Positions 10,936 through 22,171 of a DNA stretch of 64,000 nt are shown here, piece by piece. A program made the translations under genes and the position numbers. Each line of letters starts with the position of its first letter. The first letter of the stretch is position 1. The stretch covers positions 3,465,059-3,529,058 of the forward strand of contig JAUTDP010000005.1 of the NCBI GenBank assembly GCA_033439795.1. Direction: 5' to 3'. Under the pieces are notes generated by a model. The model did no database searches and was not told the origin of the DNA. It saw only the letters and a list, made by a program, of their open reading frames with translations. The DNA is from Sordaria brevicollis. Lineage: Eukaryota; Ascomycota; Sordariomycetes; Sordariales; Sordariaceae.

Positions 10936-11320
10936 AGATGGAGTGATTTGGGGCGGAGCATGTGATTTTCGATTTATTTTGCACCTTTCTTACTCTGGCT
11001 TCAAGACTTCATCAATCTATCCATACCGGTAGTCCTTTTCCAAGATTCTCTTCCTTCTGGCTCTTCCATCGCTGAGAGTGGCGCCAAGTGGGTCGTTGCT
11101 GTAAATGCAGCCAATGGTATAACACGGATCAAGATGCATGCCCAAAAGAGAAAAAACATGCTGCTGAACTGGAGAATGCTTAGGGCCAGCCATGACATGA
11201 CTCTTGCTTCACTGGAAGAGCAAAAGCGAGAAAAGCGAACTGGGAACATAGGAAGAATTCCTGATCCCAATCTCAATTTAAACGTCCTTCGAGTAACTCG
11301 TTCTGTACCTCTCGTCTTAT
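10936..11320. other. Convergent intergenic region
   Basis: This is the 3' region between the AA14-like gene and the minus-strand Cys-rich gene. I see no gene or clear repeat. Confidence 0.45.
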
Positions 11321-11866
11321 TCAGCTCCCTTTACGCCTCTTCTGGCTGCTTTCACCTTTTCCCGAGATACTTCCAGCACTCCTCCTATCCAACGACACCC
11401 CCCTCTTTCCTTTACCCTTCCCTTTCTCTTTCCCTTCCGTCTCCTTCTTCTGCCATCCCCTCCCCACAACCTCATCCACCACATCATCCACCTCCAGCGG
11501 TATCTTCACGCCAGCGCTAATCTCCCCAGTCCCGCTAACCATATCACCATTCCCGATCCGGGCCGTGCCGCCGCCGACATGCCTCCTCCTCCCCCCCGCC
11601 TTCCCCGGAGGCGTCTTCGCCGCATCCCCCCCACTCGCACAAAACCTGCACATAAACTCACTAGTCTTGATATCCGATCCCGGCCCCAAATGAGACTCGC
11701 CAGCGCATCCCCCCCATGTCTTTCCGGCCTGCTCGCATGTGCGGGTGCGGCGCACGATGCCGTAGGGCTGGACGTAGAGGTCGTTGGAGGTGTTGGTCCA
11801 GCCGTAGCCGCTGGTGCAGAGGGGGCCGCGGGAGCAGAAGCGGTGTTCTAGGTAGTAGTGGCACAT
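11321..11866 (-). CDS. Uncharacterised Cys-rich protein with basic tail
   Basis: An intronless frame of 181 aa is preceded by a good start context (ccaacATGtg). The N-terminal half has seven cysteines and aromatic residues (MCHYYLEHRFCSRGPLCTSG, later RTCEQAG, GGCAGES, FMCRFCASG), which could bind zinc. The second half is low complexity: a Gly/Arg stretch, then a Lys/Gly/Glu-rich segment and a basic end (SSQKRRKGS) that may act in nuclear targeting. There is no signal peptide or membrane segment. I do not recognise a named domain, though short N-terminal MCxYY/Cys motifs occur in uncharacterised Sordariomycete proteins. The GC-rich codon choice agrees with a real gene. Confidence 0.6.
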   Translation of the reverse strand: MCHYYLEHRFCSRGPLCTSGYGWTNTSNDLYVQPYGIVRRTRTCEQAGKTWGGCAGESHLGPGSDIKTSEFMCRFCASGGDAAKTPPGKAGGRRRHVGGGTARIGNGDMVSGTGEISAGVKIPLEVDDVVDEVVGRGWQKKETEGKEKGKGKGKRGVSLDRRSAGSISGKGESSQKRRKGS

Positions 11867-12516
11867 GTTGGTTTGTGGGTTTGGGCTTGGTGGGTGGGTG
11901 TGTGGGTGGCGGTGGTGGGAGGTGCGTTGATGTGAGGTGCGGCTGTTTAGGTACGTCGGGGAAGCGTGGTGGAAGTGGCAAAGATGCAGACGCCGACTGC
12001 GAGTTGCTAACTTGCTGTTGGGTGCTGCGGTTTAAGTTAGGGGATGCGTGGAAGCGGCATTATGGGTAAGGTGAGGTTTGATAGTGCTGTTAAATATCGC
12101 ATCTCTGGAGCTGCCGTGAATGAGTAGAATTGTATTGAAATGAGCGCGGAGACGAGAGTCTGTCATCGTTTAGTTGAGCGTCATAGGACGAAGGGACGTC
12201 GGAGGATTGAGTGACCAACAAACACTGAAGGTTCCAGGTTGTGATGACATCGCGGAGAGTGTCGCGAACAGTTAACTTGTGGCTTCATTTCCGAGCAAGG
12301 AGAGCAAACGATGACTACCATGTCTCTTAATCTACGTGACGGCCTCATTGTGTCAGTTTACCTGCCATCTAAACTATTCATGAATGATTTTTCATCCCAT
12401 CTGATCTCAAAACACGCGAGTGTCTCCGATGATTGCCTCCCGAATAATTCTACTATCACTCAATTATCGTCGATGTCCCAATGTAAGGCCACTCCTGGAT
12501 CTCTTTCTTCGACAAA
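11867..12516. other. Intergenic; no gene seen
   Basis: GT-rich sequence upstream of the minus-strand Cys-rich gene, then unremarkable sequence up to the tRNA. No coding region is supported. Confidence 0.45.
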
Positions 12517-12588
12517 GGCCCTATGGCGCAACGGTAGCGCGTTCGACTCCAGATCGAAAGGTTATCCGTTCAAATCGGGTTGGGGTCA
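12517..12588 (+). tRNA. tRNA-Trp (anticodon CCA), no intron
   Basis: The 72 nt fold into a full cloverleaf. The acceptor is GGCCCTA with TGGGGTC (G2-T71 and T6-G67 wobbles). The D-arm is GCGC-AACGGTA-GCGC. The anticodon arm is TTCGA-CTCCAGA-TCGAA with CCA in the loop. The T-arm is ATCCG-TTCAAAT-CGGGT, and the discriminator is A. The B-box-like GTTCAAATC is intact. A run of five T (about 12599-12603) follows as a Pol III terminator. It decodes UGG (Trp). Confidence 0.95.
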
Positions 12589-12596
12589 TTCAGTTT

Positions 12597-12604
12597 CTCT
12601 TTTT
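12597..12604 (+). terminator. RNA polymerase III T-run terminator of tRNA-Trp
   Basis: A CTTTTTGG motif lies about 10 nt past the tRNA 3' end. A second T6 run follows near 12610. Confidence 0.7.
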
Positions 12605-14203
12605 GGCTATTTTTTGGTTTTTGACTCCACCGTGAATTCTCACAGTTGGTTCTTGAAAAGTTGCACTCTTTTTGTTGCTGGTTTACATTTTCGATTTGAA
12701 GCTTTGTGTTTGGTTGGCGTTGAGATATTCTACGCAGGAATTTGCAAGTGCGAATTTTCTTTTTTCTGTAGGTTGGAACATTCGACGTCGATAGACCACT
12801 TTTACTGAATGCTTATGCACTTACACATCCGACACTTCAACTCCCAAGCTGTGACTACCGGTTAGCATCCACAAACTGAAATCAAGACTCCTTGGAGGTG
12901 TCAATTTGGTATCTCAAGGTATGATCATATATTTCTGCAGGTTTACACCCCATATCACGAAAGACTCAAATGTAGGACCAGATGAACTTGCTCATGCCAA
13001 GATATCACAGCAGTCAGTCATCTTTTGTCCTGACCCGACGCTGGCCACGTCTTACCATCACAGTATCACAGCACAACAACCCCAGACCGGAGGAATGTTG
13101 CAACCGAATGCATGTAACCATCAGAGCCAATCCCCATCCTAGGCGTTACTGTAGGAAAAAGTGAAAGGACTTTTTCTTCTGAGATGAAAGGTGGAAATGC
13201 AACATTGAACTCGAAGATGCCAAGCTCATTGGGCCTTTTGTGTGGGGTAACGTTGGTGGCTTGCTTGGGGTTTAAAAGTTGCGGGGAAGACGACGATGTC
13301 ATCATGGAAAACCATTCAATAAAAAGCAGCTTCCTTTTTGGGCCACCTTGGAGGCTGAAGGACCAATTGCCGGTGGGAATAAATCGGCAGTCAAAAAGGC
13401 GAGGAAAGTTACATCTCATTTTCAACGAGTCAGACCATGTCATGTGCCTCGCGAGGTCCCAAGCCTTCGTTTAAAGGTGGTGGCACAAGGTAAATTGGCT
13501 GCTGCCGTCCAGAGTGGTAATTCGGATCAGCGACATGTCATCTCCCTGGTGCGAGCGAGGACAGTCCCATGTTCTGACTCCATCATCGTTCCCCAGGATT
13601 CGAGACGGGCTGCGGTCAAGAGTTGTCGTGTTGAAAACAAGCACACAAGATGCCCGGAACAAAGATCAATTCCAAGGTCAACGACATCAAGGAACAGCAG
13701 ACCTGTCAATGGAGGGAAATTCCGAAGTTTTGCCAGTAGCCTGCCGAAGTCCGAACCAGCAGGGTGCCCTGGGTGCTAGCTGGGATGGCACGGGCCATTT
13801 GTTTGTTGCCCCACCACGGCAAATGGAGCTCAATCGGAAGCCCCAAAGCTTATTTTTGGTGACTTTTGAAAGAGAAAGAACTCTACCCAAAACACATTTC
13901 AAAACCTTACAAGAATGGGATGATTGTTGTTCCTTTGATCGTCTGCTATGTGGGAATATTGAAATATTTACACCGAAGCACGACCGAAAAAGATTGGGGA
14001 TTTGACGGAAAGACGGGAAAGGCGCCGGCAGTCGATCTCGTTCTCCACTTCTCGTGGCCTCTCTCCACATCCCCGCACCAGACGAGCAGACTTCCAACTG
14101 GAAGCGGTCGGCCATGCATTCGATGACCTCAACCCAAACTTTTTCAAGATGCGAACGGGATGCTCTGCCGTGGCCCGTCTTGACTGCATCCTTTGTTCTC
14201 TTT
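12605..14203. other. Intergenic region left of the Harbinger element
   Basis: Base composition is ordinary for the euchromatic part, but I find no frame with recognisable protein features. Open frames on both strands are short and mutually overlapping. Confidence 0.4.
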
Positions 14204-14241
14204 GGCCCAGATCGGCTCGAACTTTTCTTGTAAAAAGTTTG
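14204..14241 (+). repeat. Left terminal inverted repeat of Harbinger element
   Basis: 38 bp starting GGCCCAGATCGGCTCG and ending AAAAGTTTG. It matches the reverse complement of 17633-17670 at all but about six central positions. Confidence 0.9.
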
Positions 14242-14519
14242 AAAAAGATAGGGGGTTTTGAGTGCCAAGTTGATTTTTTTTCTGGTCTAACCAGACTGGG
14301 CAGCGGAAACGCTAGCAAACCTCCCCAAACTTGAACCAGGGTGTCAAAACGAAGTCACTCGCTCATACGGGCAATACGACCTTCCAAATTCGGGAAAGGA
14401 TTAGCCAATTTGTTAGAATCTTAGTATTTTTCTACCAATTTCCCAGAAGTAATTCGCGCTCGAAAGTTTAAATATATTTACGAAAGTTTGGAGGTTTTTT
14501 AATACGTTGGCGCTAAGGT

Positions 14520-15660
14520 TGTATAATATAAATAGGGCTATCGGTCGATAAACGTTATATCGGCTATATTATATTCGAACCTCGTATTCCTAATTAATAA
14601 ATTTCTTTTATATTATAGATACTATATAATATTATTCGTCGATATTAAGAAATATAAATCTAGGTAATATTAACCGAATTACTTTTACCTTTATAATAAT
14701 AATTACCGTATATATTATCCTTTAAACTAAGGAAAGGAAGAATTTAGAAGTTATATACTATAGTATAAATTATACTAAACAATTAATTAATAAAATCTAT
14801 TATAATTCGCTAATATAATTTAAATACTTCTTTAAATTGGATTAACCTACTTTCGATATATTAATACAATAATTTTAAAACTATATTAGTCTTAAAATTA
14901 GCCGTTATTAAATAGTATATTAAAAAATTATAATTTTTTTATACGTATTCGTATATTACGAATTTTAGCGGACTACATCGTATAAATTCTAAATTAATTA
15001 AAATATTATATTTATTATTATAAATAATATATTCGTATAATTTAAAAAATTATATACTATATATATACGATTCCTATTAAACGATTACTTAAATCCTAAT
15101 ATCGAATTAAACCCTAATTTAAATATTTTTAACGGTTATATTAGTACTATTAATAATACTTATATTATTACGTTTATTAAATATAAAGATTAATTAAAAT
15201 AGTACGACCGAAAGGGTAATATTTTTTAGAATATATTTATTACCGTTAAATTCGATTATTCTTTTACGTATATATTAGCGGGAATAAAAAGTTCGATAAA
15301 CGATATTACGCTTTATAATTAAATATTCTCGTATTCGTTTTATATATTTCGAAATCGTTATTATATAATAAATATTAAATTTAACGTACGGCGGGGGATT
15401 GTAATTCCCTTTTTAAATATTAAATACTATTTTTAAGATTAGAAGAATGTAGATATATAATTAAAAGACCTTAAAAAATTATATAATTTATAATATATTC
15501 GTATTCGAATTGTCGTAGAATATATTTTTAATTATTTAAAAAGACGGTAAAAGATTATAAAGGTAACGCCGTTCGAATATAGTCTAGAAAATTAGCGATG
15601 AATTATATATATGGTAACTACGCTTTATAATTTTATATTGAAATATACGAAAAAACCCCG
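14520..15660 (+). pseudogene. Harbinger DDE transposase relic (DDE_Tnp_4-like)
   Basis: In one frame from about 15128 the RIP-altered sequence still reads FNGYISTINNTYI (first Asp block, IDGTHI in the family), FDYSFTYILAGIKSSIND, RNRYYIINIKFNVRRGIVIP (second Asp block) and RIVVEYIFNYLKRRWKI-like sequence with the Glu block, ending in a TTLYNFILKY motif close to the family's ALHNFI. Two catalytic Asp positions read as Asn, as expected after C-to-T changes on the opposite strand, and several Gln/Trp positions read as stops. The upstream limit (about 14.52 kb) is a guess from loss of frame. The product would have been a nuclear cut-and-paste transposase. Confidence 0.75.
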
Positions 15661-16329
15661 CTAATTGAACGAAAAGGAGAAGCGGTAAATAAAATAAGTA
15701 AAAATAAGGGCGTAAAAAGTTATAAGGGGTATTTATTCTAATTATATTCGATAGAGAGTTATAAATTTAATATAGCGTAATTAATAAAATTATTTAAAAA
15801 GAAAAAAAAAGAAGTAATCGAATAAATAGATTAAAGGGGTAAGGGAGAGGGTAAGGGAAGGTAAGCGTAATTTATTCGATTTTAGAAAAATTAGACGTAA
15901 AAATTTAAATTATATATAAAAAAATTAGAAAGATTAAATATAATTACCCTACCCTATTCTATTCTACTTTACCCTTAATATTTTTAACGCTCTATATACT
16001 TTTCCTTTATTTTTTTATTAAATTTTAATTATATACTAATAAATAATGGGTATTTAATTAAATAATTAATATAATTTATTATTTCTTCCTCTTCTAACGT
16101 TAATGAAAATTCGTATTCTAAATTCTTAACCGCTAGGGTAATATCGTTAGATCTAATAACCTTAGGGGCTTATAACGACGCCGCCGCCTTCTTTATTAAA
16201 AACCCTAGCGATTCGATTACGCTTTCCTTCTTTTTACCTCCCTTATTACTATTTTTAGAGTTTATATTAACGAAGGGAGTTTCGCTTTTTAGTAGCAGGG
16301 TAATTATAAGATTAATATTTAAACGATAT

Positions 16330-16990
16330 TATTACGCCTTAATAAATTTTTTCGTAGGCGGGGTAATAAGGGCTATCGAAGCGATTTCCTCAACGTCGTC
16401 GTCGTCGTTAATATTATTCTTAGAATCGGGGGCTTCGTCCTCCTTTTTTTTTATATTATTATTATTAAAATTAATATTATCGTTAAATAATTTATTTATT
16501 TACAAATCCCCCGCTTCCGCAATATCGTTGCCCGATACCTTAATATAAAAGAAGATTTGGGAATATATTTCCGCGTCGCTAAATAATTATTTAACGAATT
16601 AATCGATTATATAATTCTTAGTATTTTTTTTTATACGGAAAGCTTCTTAATTTTGCGGGGATATTTTAATTAATTTAGTATTAGGATTAATATTAGCGTT
16701 AAATATAGAGAGAATTTCTTTTTAATTATAAAACCGGTATTATTTAATATTATATTTAATTTTAATATATTTAATAATTTAAATATATTCTTCCTATATA
16801 AGCTAGTATTTATTTTTAACCTCTTCCTATACCTTTATAAAATCCTTTTAAAAAGTAAAATTGAATATCTTTTTATTTTTATATTTAAAGAATTATAATA
16901 TTATAGTAGAGGTTATATTAATAATTTAATTTATCCTCTTCTTTTTTTTAAGAGGAATTAGGGGTTTAAATTAATATTTCCTTTTTTAAG
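16330..16990 (-). pseudogene. Second ORF relic of the Harbinger element (possible Myb/SANT-like)
   Basis: A single minus-strand frame remains readable over about 200 codons, with stops only where Gln or Trp codons would have mutated. Visible blocks include KDFIKV then EEVKNKY, KEILSIFNANINPNTKLIKI, FSDAEIYSQIFFYIKVSGND and an acidic run NNINDDDDVEEIAS. Harbinger elements usually carry a second DNA-binding protein gene. The WEEV-like helix suggests a Myb/SANT module, but that identity is an inference. Confidence 0.5.
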
Positions 16991-17632
16991 GGCGTAGTAG
17001 GGGGGGTATAGTAACTAACGATTAACTATTTTGTATAATAATAGGAAGCGGTTGGGTATTATTTAGGGAAGCTATTATAATATAGCTATTAATCTTATCC
17101 GGTTGGGTATTATCGATTTGGCTATAATTTATTAGATATAAAAATTAATTATCGTCGAGAAATTAGCTTTCGAAAAGCTAATTATTAAAAACCTAATTAT
17201 TATTATCCTCGAAAATAGGGAAGGGTAACGGTTCGTTATTATTATTAAACGGCTTAAAAATATTATTAAAAAATTATAATAAGGGGTTATTAAAATTATT
17301 ATATTAATTATCGCTATTTACGTTCAATATATTAGATAAAGAAATAACGTTCTTACTATTCGAGGGCGTCGGATACCGGTTATTAGGGTTTATTTTTCGG
17401 ATTTGGACGTATTTTTGCTGGTATTTTACGTATAAGTCCGAATAAGAGACTTTAGCTACTTTATGCGGGGTTTAACCTAGTTTTTCACGTGTCTTCTATA
17501 AAGCGGTGAGTATATCTTAGCTAATTATATTAAAAATAGGAAGGTTTAGTAATATATAGCGTTAATGCGGTATAGTTATATTAGACCCACCGTCTTATTC
17601 GAGCTGGGGGGGGGAGGTGGTTACTAAATATT

Positions 17633-17670
17633 CAAACTTTTTCTGTAAAAAGTTCGAGCCGATCTGGGCC
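17633..17670 (-). repeat. Right terminal inverted repeat of Harbinger element
   Basis: Reverse complement of the left repeat at 14204-14241. It directly abuts TTTACTATTT on the outside. Confidence 0.9.
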
Positions 17671-18395
17671 TTTACTATTTGCGCGCTTCCAATAAATTGA
17701 GTCGTTGTTTTCGTTACTACTTTTCCAACCTCCTGACTAATATCTCGCCAACAACCCCAACCCGATCGGCCCTTTTCTCGCCATCCTGCTGCCCCTTGGC
17801 ATAGCTCCGAGAGTCACCGTGTTTGCTTGCCCACCGCTCAATCGCCAATCGCCGACATCCTTTTTTGTTGACCGGGTTGCCGGATCAAGATTCTCGCGAC
17901 AACCTTCTTTCTTCTTCCCCGCAAGGATGGAATCAAGACGACTGTCCACGCACTGCGACGCTGCGATGCTCCCAACATTATGGCAGCCTTATCACTTTCC
18001 GACGAGTGACGACGGTCAAGAAACGAAAAACACGGACATGGATCAGGGACAGGCAAGGCCACAGACACAGGGCACAACACCGCATCTACATACCCCCTTG
18101 TTGATCCAGGTTCGGTGTACAACTCGACCGCATGTCTGAGACCCCATCCAACCATCCACCCGTCATCCACAGCACCATGGAAATCATGGAAACAGGGACA
18201 CTGATGTCGATCTGCCTGTATATATCGGGGCCCTTTCCCGCACGACTCGAGGCCGTGTCCAGACTGTTCCATCACACAAAGGACCTTTTCCATCAACGTG
18301 TCCTGTCTTGTGTCTGGTGAGAGCGGCAAAACACCAAAAGAACGAGAGGTCAAAGCTCCATCTAAAAGTCCTCCACACCGTCATCAAATCGCACC
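17671..18395. promoter_or_regulatory. Upstream region of the GH3 beta-glucosidase
   Basis: Normal-composition sequence between the Harbinger element and the GH3 start. A TATATAT motif near 18218 lies about 175 bp before the ATG. No gene is supported here. Confidence 0.45.
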
Positions 18396-21367
18396 ATGAA
18401 GTTCGCCATTCCGCTTGCCTTGCTGGCGAGCGGCAATCTCGCCCTGGCTGCACCCGAGCCTGTCCAACATCAACAGGTAAGCTTCGAGATATATATCATC
18501 CCGTCGGCCCTATCCGTCCCATCTTTCCCGCTTCCTTCGATCCCGTTTCCGGCTTGCTGGATCTTCATAACTGTATCACTGCATCCCATAGTAGTGCTAC
18601 CAAACATCTGCACGTCCTATTTTATCCAGATTGACCCTTCATATCGCACCCTGACTGTTGGGCTCAACAGTGCTTTCCAGACATGCATATCAGACATGCT
18701 CTCCCATGGCTGTCTGCACAAACAGTCTTGGGAGCTTCGATCCCATTTGCTGACATAGACTCGTCAACACAGCTCCACAAGAGGGCGCTTGCCTACTCGG
18801 AACCCCATTACCCATCACCATGGATGGACCCCAAGGCCGTCGGCTGGGAAGAGGCGTACGAAAAGGCAAAGGCCTTTGTCTCCCAGCTGACCCTACTGGA
18901 AAAGGTCAACCTAACAACCGGTATCGGGTATGTGACCTGTGAGATCCTATACTCCATGCAAAGCTAACGACATACACACAGTTGGGGCGCTGAACAATGC
19001 GTCGGGCAAACAGGCGCCATCCCTCGACTTGGCTTAAAGAGCATGTGCATGCAAGATGCCCCCTTGGGCGTGCGTGGCACCGATTACAACTCAGTCTTCC
19101 CCGCCGGAGTAACAGTCGCCGCTACCTTCGATCGAGGTCTCATGTACAGACGCGGATATGCTTTGGGCGAGGAGGCCAGGGGCAAGGGCGTCACGGTTCT
19201 GCTGGGCCCTGTTGCCGGTCCGCTCGGCCGTGCCCCCGAAGGCGGCCGTAACTGGGAAGGCTTCTCTCCCGACCCTGTCCTTACCGGTATCGCCATGGCT
19301 GAGACCGTCAAGGGAACACAAGATGCTGGTGTCGTTGCTTGCGCCAAGCACTTTGTCGGCAACGAGCAAGAACACTTTAGACAGGTTGGAGAGGCACAGG
19401 GATACGGTTACAACATCTCCGAGACTCTGTCCTCGAACATTGACGACAAGACCATGCACGAAATGTACCTCTGGCCCTTTGTCGATGCCGTCAGGGCTGG
19501 CGTAGGCTCCGTCATGTGCGTCTACACCCAGGCCAACAACTCGTACGGCTGCCAAAACTCCAAGCTTCTCAACAACCTGCTCAAGCAGGAGAACGGATTC
19601 CAGGGCTTCGTCATGAGCGATTGGCAGGCCCAGCACACTGGTGTCGCGAGCGCTGCTGCCGGTCTCGACATGAGCATGCCTGGTGATACCGTGTTCAACA
19701 GCGGCCGCAGCTACTGGGGAGCCAACTTGACCCTCGCTGTCCTCAACGGAACCCTTCCGCAGTGGCGCGTTGACGACATGGCCATGCGCATCATGGCTGC
19801 TTTCTTCAAGGTTGGCCAAACCATCGAAGACCAGGAGCCCATCAACTTTTCCTTCTGGACTCTTGACACCTATGGCCCGCTGCACTGGGCCGCTGGCAAG
19901 GATTATCAGCAAATCAACGGACACGTTGACGTTCAGGGAGACCACGGTAGTCTTATTAGGGAGATCGCGGCTCGGGGAACAGTGCTGTTGAAGAACAACG
20001 GTTCCCTCCCTCTCAACAAGCCCAAGTTCTTGGCTGTCATTGGCGAGGACGCTGGCCCGAACCCCTTTGGACCCAATGCGTGCGGCGATCGTGGATGTGA
20101 CAATGGTACCTTGGGTATTGGCTGGGGTTCCGGTACCGCCAACTTCCCGTACCTTGTTACTCCCGACCAGGCCCTGCAGGCTCGCGCTATTCAGGATGGT
20201 TCTCGCTACGAGAGCATCTTGAGGAACCATGCTCCCAAGGAGATCAAGGCTCTCGTTTCCCAGCAGGACGCTACTGCTATCGTCTTTGTCAATGCTGATA
20301 GCGGTGAGGGTTACATCAACGTTGAGGGTAACGAGGGTGACCGCTTGAACCTTACCCTCTGGAAGGAGGGCGATGCGCTGGTCAAGAACGTCTCGAGCTG
20401 GTGCAACAACACCATTGTCGTCATCCACTCGCCCGGTCCCGTCTTGCTCACGGAATGGTACGACAGCCCCAACATCACCGCCATCCTCTGGGCCGGCATG
20501 CCTGGTCAAGAAAGCGGCAACTCCATCACCGATGTCTTGTATGGCAGAGTCAATCCCTCCGGTCGCTCTCCTTTCACCTGGGGCGCCACTCGCGAAAGCT
20601 ATGGTACCGATGTTCTCTATGAGCTTAATAACGGAAACGACGCTCCTCAGCAAGACTACTCTGAAGGCGTCTTTATCGACTACCGCCACTTTGACAAGGC
20701 CGACTCCCCTGTCATCTACGAGTTTGGTTACGGACTGAGCTACACCACCTTCAACTACAGCAACCTGAAGATTGAGAAGCACGAAGTCGGCGAGTACACT
20801 CCCACCACGGGACAGACGGAGCAAGCGCCCACTTTCGGCAACTTTTCCGAGAACGTGGAAGACTACGTCTTCCCCTCAGAGGAGTTCCCCTACATCTATC
20901 AGTTCATCTACCCCTACCTCAACAGCACCGACATGGCTGCTTCCAGCGGTGATGCGCACTATGGCAAGACGGCCGAGGAGTTCTTGCCGCCCAAGGCTAA
21001 CGATGGATCGGCGCAGCCTTTGCTTCGCTCTTCCGGTAACCACCATCCTGGCGGCAACCCCGCCCTTTACGACATCATGTACACTGTCACGGCGGATATC
21101 ACCAACACTGGCAAGGTGGCAGGCGATGAAGTGCCGCAGCTGTATGTCAACCTGGGCGGGCCCGAGGACCCCAAGGTGGTGTTGAGAGGGTTCGATAGAC
21201 TCCGGGTCGAGCCTGGTGAGAAGGTGCAGTTCCGGGCCGTGTTGACGAGGAGAGATTTGAGCTCTTGGGATACCGAGGTGCAGGATTGGGTGGTTACTGA
21301 GTACCCGAAGAAGGTGTTTGTTGGGCCCAGCTCGAGGAGGTTGGAGCTTGAGGAGGAGCTTTCTTGA
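18396..21367 (+). CDS. gh3-3: Secreted GH3 beta-glucosidase
   Basis: Three exons, 18396-18476, 18773-18927 and 18982-21367, encode 873 aa. Intron 1 (296 bp) is placed using the GCTGAC branch and ACACAG acceptor at 18772. An alternative acceptor at 18670 is also in frame and would add 34 residues. Intron 2 is 54 bp and restores GWGAEQCVG. The signal peptide is [18 protein letters not shown], and a Lys-Arg site ([11 protein letters not shown]) fits Kex2 processing. The catalytic domain has the substrate-binding [12 protein letters not shown] and the nucleophile Asp about 292 in GFVMSDWQ. The second alpha/beta domain and a C-terminal fibronectin-III-like domain ([16 protein letters not shown]) follow. 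The enzyme cleaves cellobiose and short cello-oligosaccharides to glucose outside the cell. The symbol rests on length, sequence style and the neighbouring esterase, recalled from N. crassa, not on a search. Confidence 0.92.
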
Positions 21368-22171
21368 ATGGGGGTTGAAGATGTAGCTGTTGGATAGCAT
21401 TTGTAAGAGAATACCATGATTTTGTGTTTGTCTGTTCACCTTGCGATCAATTGTTGCTGTCTTTCTTGCGATGTTCCTCGATGCCAAATGCTGACCTGTA
21501 CGTACCTTAGATCCTGAAGGGATTCCTCCGCCATCTGCCCTTGCCTTGTGCTGCTTCGATTCGAGACCGTGAGGACCTCGAAGGCCAACCAAACCACGAG
21601 CCCCACGCTGACCTTGGGCAACTGCCAACATCGCACCTTCCAAGTTTCCCATCGTGACCGCGACTTCCCAAGGCAGGTGTGGGGTCAAATCACATCGCCG
21701 TTTGCCTTGAGGTTTTCTTCTGACGCTCCTTCCATCCTTTCGTCTTCGGACAAAAACTCGGTCTTCGGACCCGAGATTGCACGCCAACAACATCAGCTGG
21801 AGGCAACTGCGAGACGCGTTTGTCACTTTTTCTCCCGAGGCCCACTTGAACTTCCGCGGTCTTCTCGTCCCCCACCAACACGCCCTCTCCTCATTCCTTT
21901 TTCTCCCATCACCACCTTTCTCCTCTAACCTTCTCTTCACTTTCAACTTCCAGAATAGAGTCAGGTCGCGATCAATCAACACCTCTTTCTCTTTGCGGCG
22001 TCCGGCACTCTCTCCTTTGCCGTTCGTTACTTACTCCCACTCTCGTTACCTCTTCGTTACTACCTCCTGCAAGGGCATCCTCTTCGGCGAAACACTCTTT
22101 CAGTCTTTCTCGTCACTCGTTCGGAAGTTGACACTCAGCAAACCAAGAGTCCGACAAGGGCCATTGTCACG
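21368..22171. other. Intergenic; pyrimidine-rich promoter/leader
   Basis: Tail-to-head spacing between GH3 and the PAN protein. The last 300 bp are rich in CT tracts, typical of fungal promoters and leaders. No gene is recognised. Confidence 0.45.

Larger units (their letters stand above)
14204..17670 (+). mobile_element. RIP-mutated PIF/Harbinger DNA transposon (3,467 bp)
   Basis: Perfectly placed inverted repeats of 38 bp bound the block: left 14204-14241 and the reverse complement at 17633-17670, both beginning GGCCCAGATCGGCTCGAACT and differing only in the middle. A TTT trinucleotide flanks each side, compatible with a 3-bp target duplication, the size used by PIF/Harbinger elements. The interior (about 14.45-17.55 kb) is AT-rich and nearly free of CpA/TpG, whereas roughly the outermost 100-200 bp keep normal composition. 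Inside are a DDE transposase relic on the plus strand and a second ORF relic on the minus strand, which converge. That two-ORF arrangement is typical of Harbinger elements (transposase plus Myb-like protein). RIP implies that the copy is dead. Confidence 0.82.

Noticed and set aside
13687..14334. Overlapping open frames on both strands left of and into the Harbinger element
   Set aside because: No domain, no splice structure, mutual overlap, and partial extension into the transposon TIR.
19091..20824. 577-codon minus-strand frame opposite the GH3 gene
   Set aside because: It mirrors codon periodicity of the GH3 coding strand. No domain is recognisable.
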